A program made the translations under genes and the position numbers. Source: Flexivirga endophytica (GTDB taxonomy: Bacteria > Actinomycetota > Actinomycetes > Actinomycetales > Dermatophilaceae). From it: a DNA stretch of 64,000 nt. This document shows, one piece after another, positions 16,909 to 28,423 of this stretch (positions are counted from its first letter, which is position 1; each line of letters starts with the position of its first letter). The stretch is from positions 682,001 to 746,000 of the forward strand of contig NZ_BMHI01000002.1 in the NCBI RefSeq assembly GCF_014640635.1, given 5' to 3'. Below the pieces are notes generated by a model, which was not told the DNA's origin, did not search any database, and was given only the letters and a program-made list of their open reading frames with translations.

Positions 16909-16990
16909 GTGGTGCTCCCTCGAGTTCGTCGGCGGACTCAGGCCTAGCAGAGCCGGAGCTGCGCCACAAGGGCGCGGTGCGTCATTCAGC

Positions 16991-17842
16991 TCACCGCACG
17001 CGACGCAGAACCGCCTCGACCACCTCGTCGGCGTTGACCTCGGGCAACCAGTGCCCAGCGCCCTTCACCTCGACGAATTCGTAAGGCCCGGAGACGAATT
17101 CGGCTGACTTCTCGGCGGCCTCGCGGCCGAGGGCGAAGTCGCGCGACCCCCATACGTAACTCATCGGCACAGTGACCTTCCGTGCGCGCCGCGGCCCACT
17201 GGCCTGCTTGCGGGAGGGCAGTGCGGCACGGAGTTGCCCCGCGAGCATCGAGCGATACCAGCCCAGCGGGCCGCTCAACGACCTCGGCGTGGCGAAGCGA
17301 TCGGCATACTTCTGGGCATCCTCGGGCGACATACCGGTCTTGACGTACATCTCCGGTAGCTGCCGCAGGACTCCGCGCTCGGCGATCCAGGGCAGTTGGA
17401 AGAATGCCATGTAGCTGCTCTTGCGCCACTGATTGCTGTGCCGCATCGCCCACATCAGCGCTTCGGGGTGCGGTGTCGACAGGGTGGTCGCCGACGCGAT
17501 GCGGTTGGGATGCGCCTGCGCCAACTGCCAGATCACCGCACCACCCCAGTCGTGTCCGACGACGTGCGCCGTCGGTGCCCCGGCGGCGTCGATCAGCGCG
17601 ATGACGTCCCGTGCCAGCTCCGACAACGGGTATGCCGTGCGGCTCCTCGGCGTGGCACCGGGGGAGTAACCGCGCTGGTCCGGCGCGAGCACGCGGTAGC
17701 CCGCCTCGACCAGCTGGGGCGCGACCTTCTCCCACGCCTGCCGGTCCTGGGGAAAACCGTGCAGCAGCACGATGACCGGGGCGTCCTGCGCGCCGGAGTC
17801 GGTCACGTCGAAGGTCAGTCCGTCGCGGGTGTAGGTGTCCAT
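16991..17842 (-). CDS. Alpha/beta hydrolase, epoxide hydrolase-like
   Basis: 283 residues. HGFPQDRQAW gives the oxyanion-hole segment, GHDWGGAVIWQLA carries the nucleophile Asp, RDFALGRE the acid region and GAGHWLPE the catalytic His. An Asp nucleophile in GHDWGG is typical of epoxide hydrolases and haloalkane dehalogenases rather than esterases. A -10 box six bases before the ATG points to leaderless translation. It faces away from the GntR gene. Physiological substrate unknown. Confidence 0.85.
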   Translation of the reverse strand: MDTYTRDGLTFDVTDSGAQDAPVIVLLHGFPQDRQAWEKVAPQLVEAGYRVLAPDQRGYSPGATPRSRTAYPLSELARDVIALIDAAGAPTAHVVGHDWGGAVIWQLAQAHPNRIASATTLSTPHPEALMWAMRHSNQWRKSSYMAFFQLPWIAERGVLRQLPEMYVKTGMSPEDAQKYADRFATPRSLSGPLGWYRSMLAGQLRAALPSRKQASGPRRARKVTVPMSYVWGSRDFALGREAAEKSAEFVSGPYEFVEVKGAGHWLPEVNADEVVEAVLRRVR

Positions 17843-17854
17843 GCAGTGACGGTA
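17843..17854 (-). promoter_or_regulatory. Leaderless-type -10 element of the alpha/beta hydrolase gene
   Basis: On the minus strand TACCGT is followed by six bases and the ATG at 17842. Confidence 0.5.
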
Positions 17855-17926
17855 GTCCAGTCGCCGGGGTCACCGGGAGAGCGATCTCACGTCCGAACGT
17901 TGAGAGTGGATATGACACGAGTGACG

Positions 17927-17951
17927 TGTTGTATCTATCGTGGATGCAACA
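17927..17951. promoter_or_regulatory. Inverted repeat at the GntR start, likely autoregulatory operator
   Basis: TGTTGTATC (17927-17935) and GATGCAACA (17943-17951) form 9-bp arms with one mismatch around 7 bases. The right arm touches the GntR start codon. TTGTA...CAA-type sites are usual for FCD-domain GntR proteins. Confidence 0.6.
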
Positions 17952-18574
17952 TGAGTGCAAGTGACAAGGCATACGAATTCGTCAAGCAGGGCATCCTCTC
18001 CGGCGCCCTGGCTCCGAGCACCTTCCTGACCGAGGGGCAGCTCGCCGATGAGGTCGGCGTCTCCCGGACGCCGGTGCGCGAGGCGCTCCTGCGGCTGCAG
18101 GCTGAAGGGATGGTTGAGCTCTTCCCCAAGAAGGGGGCGCTCGTCGTTGCGGCCACGCCCCGGGAAGCACGCGAGACGTTCGAGGCGCGTGGGCTTATCG
18201 AGGAATGGGCCGCCGGCCAGGTCTGGCCGCGGCGAGCCGACACGGTGCCGACCCTGCACGAGAAACTCGATCAGATGTGCGCCGCGCTGAAGGCCGACGA
18301 CATCGGCGCCTTCAGCGTAGCCGACCGTGCCTTCCACGAAGTCATCGTCGAAGCAGCCGGAAACTCAGTCATCGCAAGGCAATACCGCCACCTGCGAGAC
18401 CGGCAGATCGTGATCGTCGCGGGCAGCATGCGAGCCGACAAGTCCCGTATGGCGTCCTCGGTCAAGCAACACAAGGAACTCGTGCAGCTGCTGGAGACCG
18501 GCACCCGGGCCGCCTTCGTGCGCGCCTGCCGCGAGCATGTCGCGCACGCGACGAGCCTGGTGACGAGCCGATGA
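17951..18574 (+). CDS. GntR family regulator with FCD domain
   Basis: 207 residues. The winged-helix domain occupies residues 1-70 (AYEFVKQGILSGALAPSTFLTEGQLADEVGVSRTPVREALLRLQAEGMVEL); the all-helical FCD ligand domain follows (FEARGLIEEWAA, DRAFHEVIVEAAGN, HKELVQLLETG, REHVAHA), with Asp and His residues that bind a metal and carboxylate ligands in this subfamily. Its stop overlaps the start of the MFS gene by four bases, so it most likely senses the compound moved by that transporter. An inverted repeat lies at its own start. Confidence 0.9.
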   Translation: MSASDKAYEFVKQGILSGALAPSTFLTEGQLADEVGVSRTPVREALLRLQAEGMVELFPKKGALVVAATPREARETFEARGLIEEWAAGQVWPRRADTVPTLHEKLDQMCAALKADDIGAFSVADRAFHEVIVEAAGNSVIARQYRHLRDRQIVIVAGSMRADKSRMASSVKQHKELVQLLETGTRAAFVRACREHVAHATSLVTSR

Positions 18575-19950
18575 CGCCGCCACCCGCCAACGCCGAGGAC
18601 CGGGAACACCACCTGCCCGGTGTCGTCGAATCCCCCTCCACCGAGTGGCCGCTCGGAGGTCGCCGGGCATGGAGCGTCTTCGTCGTCGCGCTGCTCGTCT
18701 ACATCCTGGCGATCTTCCACCGCACGTCGTTGGGTGTCGCCGGGGTGATGGCCGCCGAGCGATTCCACATCAGCTCGGCACAACTCGCGACGTTCGTCAT
18801 GGTGCAGCTGTTCGTGTATGCCGCGATGCAGGTGCCGGTCGGCGCCCTGTTGGACCGGTTCGGCTCCAAGGTGCTGCTGATCTGCGGTGTGACGACGATG
18901 ACCATCGCGCAGGCCGGCTTCGCCTTCGCAGATACCTTCGCATTGGGTGTGCTGGCAAGGGTTTTCGTCGGTATGGGCGACGCCATGGTCTTCGTGTCCC
19001 TGCTGCGCGTCGTCGCGCTGTGGTTCCCGCCGGCGCGCTCACCGATCATGACGCAACTCGTCGGTGTCTTCGGCCAGTTCGGCGCCATCGCGGCGGCCGG
19101 TCCGCTGTCGGTCGCGTTGCACGGTATGGGCTGGACAAAGTCCTACTTGCTCGCGTCGTCGGTCGGCGTCGTCCTCGGTGCCGCGCTGATCCTGGTCGTG
19201 CGCGATTCGCCATACAAGACCAAGGAGCGGACCGAGATAAAGCTGCGCGCCGTGGCGCGGGCGGTCTCCAGCGCGTGGCGTGAGCCGGGGACCCGGCTCG
19301 GGCTGTGGTGCCACTTCACGTCGCAGTTCAGCGCGACGGTCTTCAGCCTGATGTGGGGCTTCCCGTTCCTGACCAAGGGCGAGGGCCTCTCGACCGGCAC
19401 CGCGAGCCTGTTGCTGGAGATCATGGTGCTCGCGACCGTCACCGCCAGTCCGCTCTTCGGCGCGTTCACTGCGCGCTACCCCTACAACCGCTCGACCCTC
19501 GTGCTCGGCACCGTCACCGCGATCATGGTGATGTGGGCGGTCGTGCTGCTGTGGCCCGGTCAGGCGCCGCTGCCGGTGCTGCTCCTGCTCGTGGTCGTCA
19601 CCGCGATCGGTGGCCCGGGTTCGATGATCGGCTTCGACCTGGCCCGCACGTTCAACCCGACGCACCGGATCGGCTCCGCCTCCGGCATCGTCAACGTCGG
19701 CGGGTTCACCGCGACGCTGCTGTCGGTGTTCGTCATCGGCGTCATCCTCGACCGGGTCGCCCCGGGTGGCGCGGAGCACTACGACATGCACGCGTTCCGG
19801 GTGGCCATGTCGTTCCAGTACGTCATGTGGGCGTTCGGGATCGTGCAGATCGTGCGGCTGCGTCGACGCACCCGTCGCCTCGTGCACGCCTCGGACGACT
19901 ACGACCACCTGAAGGTCGGTGTGCGGACCGGAGCACCCACGGCACGCTGA
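18571..19950 (+). CDS. MFS transporter
   Basis: 459 residues with about twelve membrane helices and the loop motif DRFGSKV (GxLxDRxGxK type) between helices 2 and 3. A soluble N-terminus of about 30 residues precedes helix 1. It belongs to the sugar/carboxylate-type MFS group by overall pattern, but no substrate motif is recognisable. ATG 18571 overlaps the GntR stop (ATGA), so the regulator and transporter are coupled. It ends in a convergent intergenic array with the pyrophosphatase gene. Confidence 0.88.
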   Translation: MTPPPANAEDREHHLPGVVESPSTEWPLGGRRAWSVFVVALLVYILAIFHRTSLGVAGVMAAERFHISSAQLATFVMVQLFVYAAMQVPVGALLDRFGSKVLLICGVTTMTIAQAGFAFADTFALGVLARVFVGMGDAMVFVSLLRVVALWFPPARSPIMTQLVGVFGQFGAIAAAGPLSVALHGMGWTKSYLLASSVGVVLGAALILVVRDSPYKTKERTEIKLRAVARAVSSAWREPGTRLGLWCHFTSQFSATVFSLMWGFPFLTKGEGLSTGTASLLLEIMVLATVTASPLFGAFTARYPYNRSTLVLGTVTAIMVMWAVVLLWPGQAPLPVLLLLVVVTAIGGPGSMIGFDLARTFNPTHRIGSASGIVNVGGFTATLLSVFVIGVILDRVAPGGAEHYDMHAFRVAMSFQYVMWAFGIVQIVRLRRRTRRLVHASDDYDHLKVGVRTGAPTAR

Positions 19951-19959
19951 CCCCCTTCG

Positions 19960-20050
19960 CCGAGAGACTCACATACGCATCGAGAGGCTCAGGAAAACAG
20001 GCCAGGACGGCCGGATTTTCTGAGCCTCTCGGCGTGCTACTGCCTCTCGG
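19960..20050. repeat. Convergent intergenic inverted-repeat array (terminator-like)
   Basis: A long hairpin has arms at 19981-19997 and 20016-20031 (16 bp with one bulged G, then an A-run facing a T-run). Extra copies of the outer half flank it: CGAGAG at 19961 and again at 19981 (20 bp apart), CTCTCG at 20026 and 20044 (18 bp apart). It lies between the MFS and ppa stops and probably terminates both. The layout resembles the array at 31825-31925. Confidence 0.75.
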
Positions 20051-20063
20051 CAAGAAGGGTCAG

Positions 20064-20588
20064 TCAGTGCTTGTTGGGGGAGACCCAGCGTGCGGTGTCG
20101 ACGCCCTGGTCCTTGGCGCGCTGCAGCGCGTCGGCGACGATCTTCTCGGCCTCGTCGCGGCCCGCCCAGTGCGAGCCCTCCTCGACGCTCTTGCCCGGCT
20201 CGAGCACCTTGTAGGTCTCGAAGAAGTGCTTGATCTCGTCCAGCAGGAAGCTGCCCACGTCACTCACGTCCTGGATGTGGTCCCAGCGCGGGTCCCCGGC
20301 GATGACCGTCAGGATCTTGTCGTCGCCACCGGCCTCGTCGACCATCTTGAAGACGCCGACCGGACGGGCCTCGACGATGGCACCCGGGATGACCGACTCG
20401 GTCAGGAGCAGCATGGCGTCCAGCGGGTCGCCGTCCTCACCGAGCGTGTGCTCGATGTAGCCGTAGTCGGTGGGGTACTGCATCGAGGTGAACAACCGAC
20501 GGTCCAGGCGAACTCGCCCGGTCTCGTGGTCGACCTCGTATTTGTTGCGGCTGCCCTGCGGCACCTCGATGGTGACGTCGAACTCCAT
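20064..20588 (-). CDS. ppa: Inorganic pyrophosphatase
   Basis: 174 residues, the normal size of family I enzymes. [19 protein letters not shown], then [24 protein letters not shown] with the three metal-binding Asp residues of the DxDPxD signature, and [16 protein letters not shown]. It hydrolyses pyrophosphate from biosynthetic reactions in the cytoplasm. The ATG at 20588 is chosen over an upstream start that adds 13 residues; AAGGCG lies before it. The divergent 187-bp region to dacB holds no obvious palindrome. Confidence 0.95.
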   Translation of the reverse strand: MEFDVTIEVPQGSRNKYEVDHETGRVRLDRRLFTSMQYPTDYGYIEHTLGEDGDPLDAMLLLTESVIPGAIVEARPVGVFKMVDEAGGDDKILTVIAGDPRWDHIQDVSDVGSFLLDEIKHFFETYKVLEPGKSVEEGSHWAGRDEAEKIVADALQRAKDQGVDTARWVSPNKH

Positions 20589-20775
20589 TACGCCTTGTCC
20601 CTTCGCCTGGAAGTTTATTCTGAACAAGCACAGCGAGCTTGGGCAGCGTTGGCATGGCGGCAGCTTGCTGACGCCCTTGCCGACGCAGAATAAGCCTCCG
20701 GGGTCGTTGTGCTTGACTGACGCCTAGTTTGGCGCACCGACGGGCGCGCTGTCGTGCGAGGGGTGTAGCGGGTTC

Positions 20776-22200
20776 ATGAGTAAGCGGTTCGCGGCCACGG
20801 CGGCTGCCGCTGTCGTCGTGCTGGCGATCGGCTACGAGACGCTCGATGTGTATGACGTCGTCCCTGGCCCGCTCACCCGCTCGGCCGCGGCTCGTCCGGC
20901 GGTTCCGGAGCCAGGTAAGACCAGCGTCGGGCCGTCCGTGGCACCACCGACACCTACGACCGCGTCACCGCTGGCCGCGGCGGAAGGCCCGGAGCAGGTC
21001 CCCGCGAAGGTGCAGGCGAAGGTCGCGGCCGCCCTGAAGAAGCCCGATCTCGCCAAGAAGCTCGGTGTGGTCGTGGCCGACGCCAAGACCGGCCAGGTCC
21101 TGCTGCAGAAGCACGAAAACTCAGCAATGACACCGGCATCCGTCACCAAGCTGCTCAGTGCGTGGGTCGTAGCCAACACCCTCGACCTCAACAAGCCGTT
21201 GACGACGAAGGTGGTCAACGGCGCCTCCGACGACCGGATCGTCCTGGTCGCAGGAGGGGACACTGCGCTCAACCCGGGCAAGGGAGATCCCGAGCACGTC
21301 AACGGCCACGCCGGACTCGCCGATCTGGCGGCGCAGGTGGCCACGTCGCTCAAGAAGAGGGGCACGACCTCGGTCACGGTCGGCGTCGACACGTCATACG
21401 CACCGGGGCCGCTGACCGCCAAGCACTGGGATCCCGATGTGGTCGCAGCCGGTTACACCGCGCGGATCGCGCAGCTCGGCCTGTCGACCGAGCGCGCGAC
21501 CGACCCGGCCCGCCCCACACCGAAGGACCCGGTCGCCTCGACCCAGCAGGCGTTCGTCAAGGCGCTGAGCAAGCACGGCATCACCGCCAAGGCCGGAGCT
21601 TCGACGACGGCGGGCAAGGACGCGACCGTGCTCGGTCACGTCGAGTCCGCCCCGCTGCTGGACGTCCTCGGCAACGCGTTGCAGACCAGTGACAACGCGA
21701 TGATCGAGTCGCTCGCGCGGCAGGCGGCGTTCCACGAGGGAGTGGGCGGTTCCACCGCCGAGGTCACGGCGTTCGTCGAGAAGAAGCTGAAGGACGCCGG
21801 GTTCGATATGAAGGGCGTGAAGCTCGCCGACGTCTGCGGCCTGTCCTCGGGTACGACGATCCCGCCGCGGGTGCTGGCCGATGTGCTCCTGTCCGGCACC
21901 ACCGGCAAGAACAAGTCGTTCGGCGAGGTGCTGACCCGGCTGAGTGTCGGCGGCTACAACGGCACCCTCGACAACCGCTTCCTCCAGCCCTCGAACAACT
22001 CCGCAGCCGGCGACGTCCGCGCCAAGACCGGGTCGCTCACCGACGTCGCGTCGCTCGCGGGGACGGTCATCACCGCCGACCACCGGGTGCTCGTCTTCGC
22101 CGTCATCAGCAACGCTGCGAAGTCCTGGGGCCCCTACGGCACCCGCGCCGCGATCGACGACTTCGTCGCCGACCTGCAGAAGTGCGGCTGCTCGAAGTGA
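20776..22200 (+). CDS. dacB: D-alanyl-D-alanine carboxypeptidase/endopeptidase (PBP4-type)
   Basis: 474 residues. One N-terminal membrane segment (FAATAAAAVVVLAIGY) anchors or exports it, followed by a Pro/Thr/Ala linker. The three penicillin-binding motifs are present: S122VTK125, S305DN307 and K417TG419. The large insertion between the first two motifs is typical of DacB. It trims peptidoglycan stem peptides and cross-links outside the membrane. Its place between ppa and the metalloprotease-tilS-hpt block is conserved in actinobacteria. Confidence 0.92.
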   Translation: MSKRFAATAAAAVVVLAIGYETLDVYDVVPGPLTRSAAARPAVPEPGKTSVGPSVAPPTPTTASPLAAAEGPEQVPAKVQAKVAAALKKPDLAKKLGVVVADAKTGQVLLQKHENSAMTPASVTKLLSAWVVANTLDLNKPLTTKVVNGASDDRIVLVAGGDTALNPGKGDPEHVNGHAGLADLAAQVATSLKKRGTTSVTVGVDTSYAPGPLTAKHWDPDVVAAGYTARIAQLGLSTERATDPARPTPKDPVASTQQAFVKALSKHGITAKAGASTTAGKDATVLGHVESAPLLDVLGNALQTSDNAMIESLARQAAFHEGVGGSTAEVTAFVEKKLKDAGFDMKGVKLADVCGLSSGTTIPPRVLADVLLSGTTGKNKSFGEVLTRLSVGGYNGTLDNRFLQPSNNSAAGDVRAKTGSLTDVASLAGTVITADHRVLVFAVISNAAKSWGPYGTRAAIDDFVADLQKCGCSK

Positions 22201-22212
22201 CGGCCGATCGCC

Positions 22213-23022
22213 TTGTCTGACAACAGCTTTCCGGGATCACGGCAACAATGGCTCGACTCCGAGGCGCAGCTCAGGGTGCAGTTGCGACAGGAACTGGTGC
22301 GGCGTCAGCTGCGGAGGCACCTGCCGGATCCACCTGGCTCCGTGCTGGACATCGGCGCCGGCCAGGGGCGCAAGACCCTGGAGCTGGCTGAGCTCGGTCA
22401 CGAGGTCGTCGCCGCCGAGCCCGACGTGCACATGAGGGAGGTGCTGCAGGAACGGCTCGCCCAACAGCCACCACAGGTCCGCGAGCGGATCACGGTGTCA
22501 TCAGCGGGTTTCGGGGCTCTGGGGGAGCTCGCCGATCGCACGTTCGACACCGTGCTGGCGCTCGGTGTGCTGATGTACCTCCCGTCGGGCACGACGGCTC
22601 TCACCGAAGCCGCCGGCCGGGTCGCGCCGGGCGGCATACTCTCCGTCGCGGTGCGGCTCGACGTCTCCGCCGTATGGCGCCCGGCCCGCCGCCAGGACTG
22701 GACCGCGGCGCTCGCGGCGTTCGAGCAGTGGGATCGGGCGCAGGCCTCCGGCGAGGACGTGCACTACACCAATGAGATCGGCGCCGCGGCCCGTGCCGAT
22801 TCGTTCGACCGCCTCGTCGCGGCCGCGGCGACCGCCGGCCTGACGCTCGAGCAGTGGTACGGCATACGCATCGCCCTCGACCTGCAAGAGGTCGACGCGG
22901 CGCCGCCGACGGACCCTGCCGACCTCGACGCTCTCCTCGCCGTAGAGGAGCGATTGGGCGCGATGGACCCCTACCGCTGGCTCGGACAGCTCGCGCACCT
23001 GGTCTTCCGGCGCTCGGCCTGA
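22213..23022 (+). CDS. Class I SAM-dependent methyltransferase
   Basis: 269 residues from a TTG at 22213; no in-frame ATG lies nearby and the SAM motif starts about 39 residues in, so this start is reasonable. Motif I is VLDIGAGQGRKTLELAELGHEVVAAEPD, then TFDTVLALGVLMYLPSG (motif II region) and APGGILSVAVRL. Sequence beyond the SAM fold gives no clear substrate; small-molecule or tRNA-like targets are both possible. It sits 12 bases after dacB, between genes that are normally adjacent in actinobacteria, so it may be an insertion into the block. Confidence 0.8.
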   Translation: MSDNSFPGSRQQWLDSEAQLRVQLRQELVRRQLRRHLPDPPGSVLDIGAGQGRKTLELAELGHEVVAAEPDVHMREVLQERLAQQPPQVRERITVSSAGFGALGELADRTFDTVLALGVLMYLPSGTTALTEAAGRVAPGGILSVAVRLDVSAVWRPARRQDWTAALAAFEQWDRAQASGEDVHYTNEIGAAARADSFDRLVAAAATAGLTLEQWYGIRIALDLQEVDAAPPTDPADLDALLAVEERLGAMDPYRWLGQLAHLVFRRSA

Positions 23023-23024
23023 CA

Positions 23025-23037
23025 TACGCTCGACTCC
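23025..23037 (+). promoter_or_regulatory. Leaderless-type -10 element of the metalloprotease gene
   Basis: TACGCT is followed by seven bases and the ATG at 23038. It begins two bases after the stop of the methyltransferase gene and implies an internal promoter for the downstream block. Confidence 0.5.
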
Positions 23038-24081
23038 ATGTCTGAGGTGTATGTCGACTGGGCCCTGGCCAAGCGCACCGGACGCCGCTGGGTGTCCGAC
23101 GGCCCGTCCACGACCCCGACCGAAGCCGCGGACGTCGTGGCGGAACTGCGCGACGCCGCACACCGAGCGCTGCAACCGGTCGCGGACACCGCGCGCCTCG
23201 ATGCGGCCGCCGGAGCGAACTCGCCCGTGCACGTCGTGGACCGTGGGGCCTGGATCGACGTCAACGTGGAGTCGATGGCAGCGCTGCTCACACCGGTCGT
23301 CGACGAGCTCACTGCGCGTCGCAAGGCCGGCCCGCGCGCCCGCGCCGTCGGCGCACGTGTCACCGGCACCGAGACCGGCGCGCTGATGGGCTTCGTCGCG
23401 AGCAAGGTCCTCGGACAGTTCGACCTCGCACCGGACGGCCAACCCAGCCTGCTGCTGGTCGCACCCAACATCGTCGCCGCCGAGCGCCAGTTGGGGGTGG
23501 ACCCGTCGGACTTCCGCCTCTGGGTGTGCCTGCACGAGGAGACGCACCGGGTGCAGTTCACCGCCGTGCCGTGGTTGCGCGAGCACCTCATCGACCGGAT
23601 CCGCACGCTGGCCGTCGACATGGTGCCGCGCCCGGAGATGCTCCAGGAGCGGCTGCAGGCCGCAGCGAAGGCGCTCCCGGGCATCCTCAAGGAGGGCAGC
23701 GGCGGCCTCACCGATCTCGTCGGCAGTCCCGAGCAACGTGCCGAGCTGGCCAACGTGACCGCCATCATGTCGCTTTTGGAGGGCCATGCCGACGTGGTGA
23801 TGGATGATGTCGGGCCGCAGATCGTGCCGTCCGTCGAGGAGATCCGCCGCAAGTTCGACGCCCGTCGCAAGGGCACCGTCGGCCCGGACCGGATCATCCG
23901 CCGGCTGCTGGGCCTGGAGGCGAAGATGCGCCAATACCGCGACGGGGCGGCGTTCTGCCGGGCGGTCCAGGAGAAAGTCGGCATCGACGGCTTCAACGCG
24001 GTCTGGGCCGGTCCGGAGAACCTGCCGACCGCCGACGAGATCTACGCACCGGCGACCTGGGTCGCGCGCGTTCACGGATGA
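23038..24081 (+). CDS. Zinc-dependent metalloprotease of the DUF2342 family
   Basis: 347 residues. HEETH at 166-170 is the HExxH zinc site, followed later by LLEGHADVVMDDVG, where the Glu is likely the third ligand. The family is actinobacterial and almost always lies just before tilS, as here; its substrate is not known. No signal peptide or membrane segment is visible. A leaderless-type promoter lies directly upstream. Confidence 0.85.
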   Translation: MSEVYVDWALAKRTGRRWVSDGPSTTPTEAADVVAELRDAAHRALQPVADTARLDAAAGANSPVHVVDRGAWIDVNVESMAALLTPVVDELTARRKAGPRARAVGARVTGTETGALMGFVASKVLGQFDLAPDGQPSLLLVAPNIVAAERQLGVDPSDFRLWVCLHEETHRVQFTAVPWLREHLIDRIRTLAVDMVPRPEMLQERLQAAAKALPGILKEGSGGLTDLVGSPEQRAELANVTAIMSLLEGHADVVMDDVGPQIVPSVEEIRRKFDARRKGTVGPDRIIRRLLGLEAKMRQYRDGAAFCRAVQEKVGIDGFNAVWAGPENLPTADEIYAPATWVARVHG

Positions 24082-24091
24082 GCGACTGGCC

Positions 24092-25084
24092 ATGACCGGC
24101 CCGCATCCCGCGGTCGCCGCCTGCCGGCGTGGTGTGCGCGCGGCGCTGTCCGAGGCGGCACTGCCCCCCGGAAGCACGGTCGTGACGGCCTGTTCCGGCG
24201 GTCCGGACTCACTCGCGCTCGCCGCCGCGGTCGCGTTCGAGGCGCCGAAGCAGCGGCTCACGACGGTCGCCGTCGTCGTCGACCACCAGTTGCAGGAGGG
24301 GTCGGGCGACGTCGCGCTGCGCGCTCTCGAGCAGTGTCGCGACCTCGGGATCGATCAGGCTGCCGTCCGCACCGTCGACGTCGCGGGCACCGGTGACGGC
24401 CCGGAGGCTGCCGCCCGGGACGCCCGGTATGCCGCCCTCGCGGAGGCGGCGGCGTCCTACGACGCGGGTGCCGTGTTGCTCGGACACACCAGCGACGATC
24501 AGGCGGAGACGGTGCTGCTGGCCCTGGCGCGCGGGTCCGGACCGCGGGCGCTCACCGGTATGGCGCGAGCGTCCGGAGTGGGGGTGCGGTGGCTGCGGCC
24601 GCTGCTGGACGTGACGCGCGACGAGACCCACGCGGCCTGCGCCGCGCTGCGGCTGGAACCCTGGCACGACCCGCACAACGACGACCCGCGCTACCTGCGG
24701 GTGCGGGTGCGCAAGGCGCTCGCCGACCTGGAGGCCGACATCGGTCCGGGTGTGGTCGCAGGGCTGACCCGCACCGCGGAGCTCATCCGCGACGACCTCA
24801 CCCACCTCGACGACAGCGCGACCCGGTTGGCGACCGAGCTCGGCGAATCCCCTTGGCCGGTCGACGAACTCGCTGCGATCGCCACACCCCTCCGCACTCG
24901 TGTATGGCGCGAGCTGCTGCGCCGGGCAGGCTCCCCGGCGGCTTCGCTCGGGAAGGTGCACATCGACGCCGTCGACGCGCTGGTGACCCGGTGGCACGGG
25001 CAGCAACCGATCCACATCCCAGGGAGCCTGCAGGTCCGACGCGGTGCCGGGCTGATCGTGGTCGAGCGGCGTCAGGTTCAATAG
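24092..25084 (+). CDS. tilS: tRNA(Ile)-lysidine synthetase
   Basis: 330 residues. The PP-loop SGGPDS spans residues 35-40, followed by [24 protein letters not shown] and LDVTRDE, all typical of TilS. It changes C34 of tRNA-Ile(CAU) to lysidine so that the tRNA reads AUA, using ATP and lysine. That makes this enzyme responsible for reading the AUA codons that occur in this window mainly inside CATAC words. It is followed four bases later by hpt, a common pairing. Confidence 0.93.
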   Translation: MTGPHPAVAACRRGVRAALSEAALPPGSTVVTACSGGPDSLALAAAVAFEAPKQRLTTVAVVVDHQLQEGSGDVALRALEQCRDLGIDQAAVRTVDVAGTGDGPEAAARDARYAALAEAAASYDAGAVLLGHTSDDQAETVLLALARGSGPRALTGMARASGVGVRWLRPLLDVTRDETHAACAALRLEPWHDPHNDDPRYLRVRVRKALADLEADIGPGVVAGLTRTAELIRDDLTHLDDSATRLATELGESPWPVDELAAIATPLRTRVWRELLRRAGSPAASLGKVHIDAVDALVTRWHGQQPIHIPGSLQVRRGAGLIVVERRQVQ

Positions 25085-25088
25085 GCCC

Positions 25089-25640
25089 ATGGATTCCAGC
25101 CATATGGGCAATGACCTGGACCACGTCCTCCTGACCGAGGAACAGATCCACGCGCGGCTCGACGAGCTCGCGACCGAGATCTGGCGCGACTACCACGACA
25201 AGGACGTGCTTCTGGTCGGTGTCCTGAAGGGCGCCATCCTGGTGATGGCCGACCTGATGCGGGCGCTGCCCGGGTCGGCTCCGATGGACTGGATGGCGGT
25301 GTCGTCATACGGCTCGGGCACCAAGTCCAGCGGCGTGGTGCGCATCCTCAAGGACCTGGACACCGACATCTCCGGGCGGCACGTGCTGATCGTCGAGGAC
25401 ATCATCGACTCGGGCCTGACCCTCAACTGGATCCGCGCCAACCTCACCTCGCGGGAGCCGGCGTCGCTGGAGATCTGCACGCTGTTGCGCAAGCCGGAGG
25501 CGGCCAAGGTCGACATCGACTGCAAGTACGTCGGCTTCGACATACCGAACGAATTCGTCGTCGGTTACGGCCTGGACTACGACGAGCGCTACCGCAACCT
25601 GCGCGACATCGGCACTCTCGCCCCCCACGTGTACTCATAG
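25089..25640 (+). CDS. hpt: Hypoxanthine phosphoribosyltransferase
   Basis: 183 residues. The PRPP motif [14 protein letters not shown] and the purine loop ([22 protein letters not shown]) are intact, as is [17 protein letters not shown]. It makes IMP or GMP from hypoxanthine or guanine with PRPP. In-frame ATG codons occur at 25089 and 25104; the first follows tilS by four bases and is kept for length. It lies in the tilS-hpt-ftsH order found widely in bacteria. Confidence 0.95.
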   Translation: MDSSHMGNDLDHVLLTEEQIHARLDELATEIWRDYHDKDVLLVGVLKGAILVMADLMRALPGSAPMDWMAVSSYGSGTKSSGVVRILKDLDTDISGRHVLIVEDIIDSGLTLNWIRANLTSREPASLEICTLLRKPEAAKVDIDCKYVGFDIPNEFVVGYGLDYDERYRNLRDIGTLAPHVYS

Positions 25641-25824
25641 GACGGATCCGCGAGCGGGTCGCATCTACATCTGTGTCGACTGTTACGGAACATCACTCGC
25701 CGTCCGCACGTTGATCCAGCCAGGACACCTGCAGCAGCCCCATTACCTGCGGTGTACCGTCTACTGGTCTGTCATGGGCTCGGCCCAACTCAAGCAGGAG
25801 GATCGGGGCACGCCCCGCAGGTAC

Positions 25825-27835
<2,011 letters not shown>

Positions 27836-27858
<23 letters not shown>

Positions 27859-28423
27859 CCTCGAGCGAGCAGCGGCCGCGGTTCGCGAGCTGCTGCTCGC
27901 ACTCGGCGAGGATCCGGACCGCGAAGGCCTGAAGGACACACCTGATCGTGTCGCGCGCTCCTACGCCGAGACGTTCTCGGGGATGTGGCTGTCACCGAAG
28001 GATGCGCTCAACCGCACCTTCGCCGTAGATCACTCCGAGCTGGTCATCGTCCGCGACATCGAGGTCTATTCGACCTGCGAGCACCACCTGGTGCCGTTCC
28101 ACGGCGTCGCGCATGTGGGCTACATCCCGGCAGCCGACGGTCGGGTCACGGGACTGTCCAAGATCGCCCGGCTGGTCGACGTCTTCGCCAAGCGCCCGCA
28201 GGTGCAGGAGCGACTGACCACCGAGATCGCCGACGCCCTCATCGATCACCTGCACGCCCAGGGTGTGCTGGTCGTCGTCGAGTGCGAGCATCTGTGTATG
28301 TCGATGCGAGGCGTGCGCAAACCCGGAGCCATGACGATCACCTCTGCCGTGCGTGGGCAGCTGACCAATGCCGCCACGCGGGCCGAGGCGATGAGTCTGA
28401 TCAACGCGCAGAGCCGGCGCTGA
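27836..28423 (+). CDS. folE: GTP cyclohydrolase I
   Basis: 195 residues. Zinc ligands Cys81, His84 ([12 protein letters not shown]) and Cys153 ([12 protein letters not shown]) are all present, with [23 protein letters not shown] between them. It opens the folate pathway by converting GTP to dihydroneopterin triphosphate. It starts inside the end of ftsH and its stop overlaps the folP start (TGATG), so ftsH, folE, folP and folBK form one coupled operon. Confidence 0.96.

Noticed and set aside
22501-24261. 586-codon minus-strand frame opposite the methyltransferase and metalloprotease genes
   Set aside because: Shadow of high-GC coding DNA; both genes on the plus strand have clear motifs and starts.
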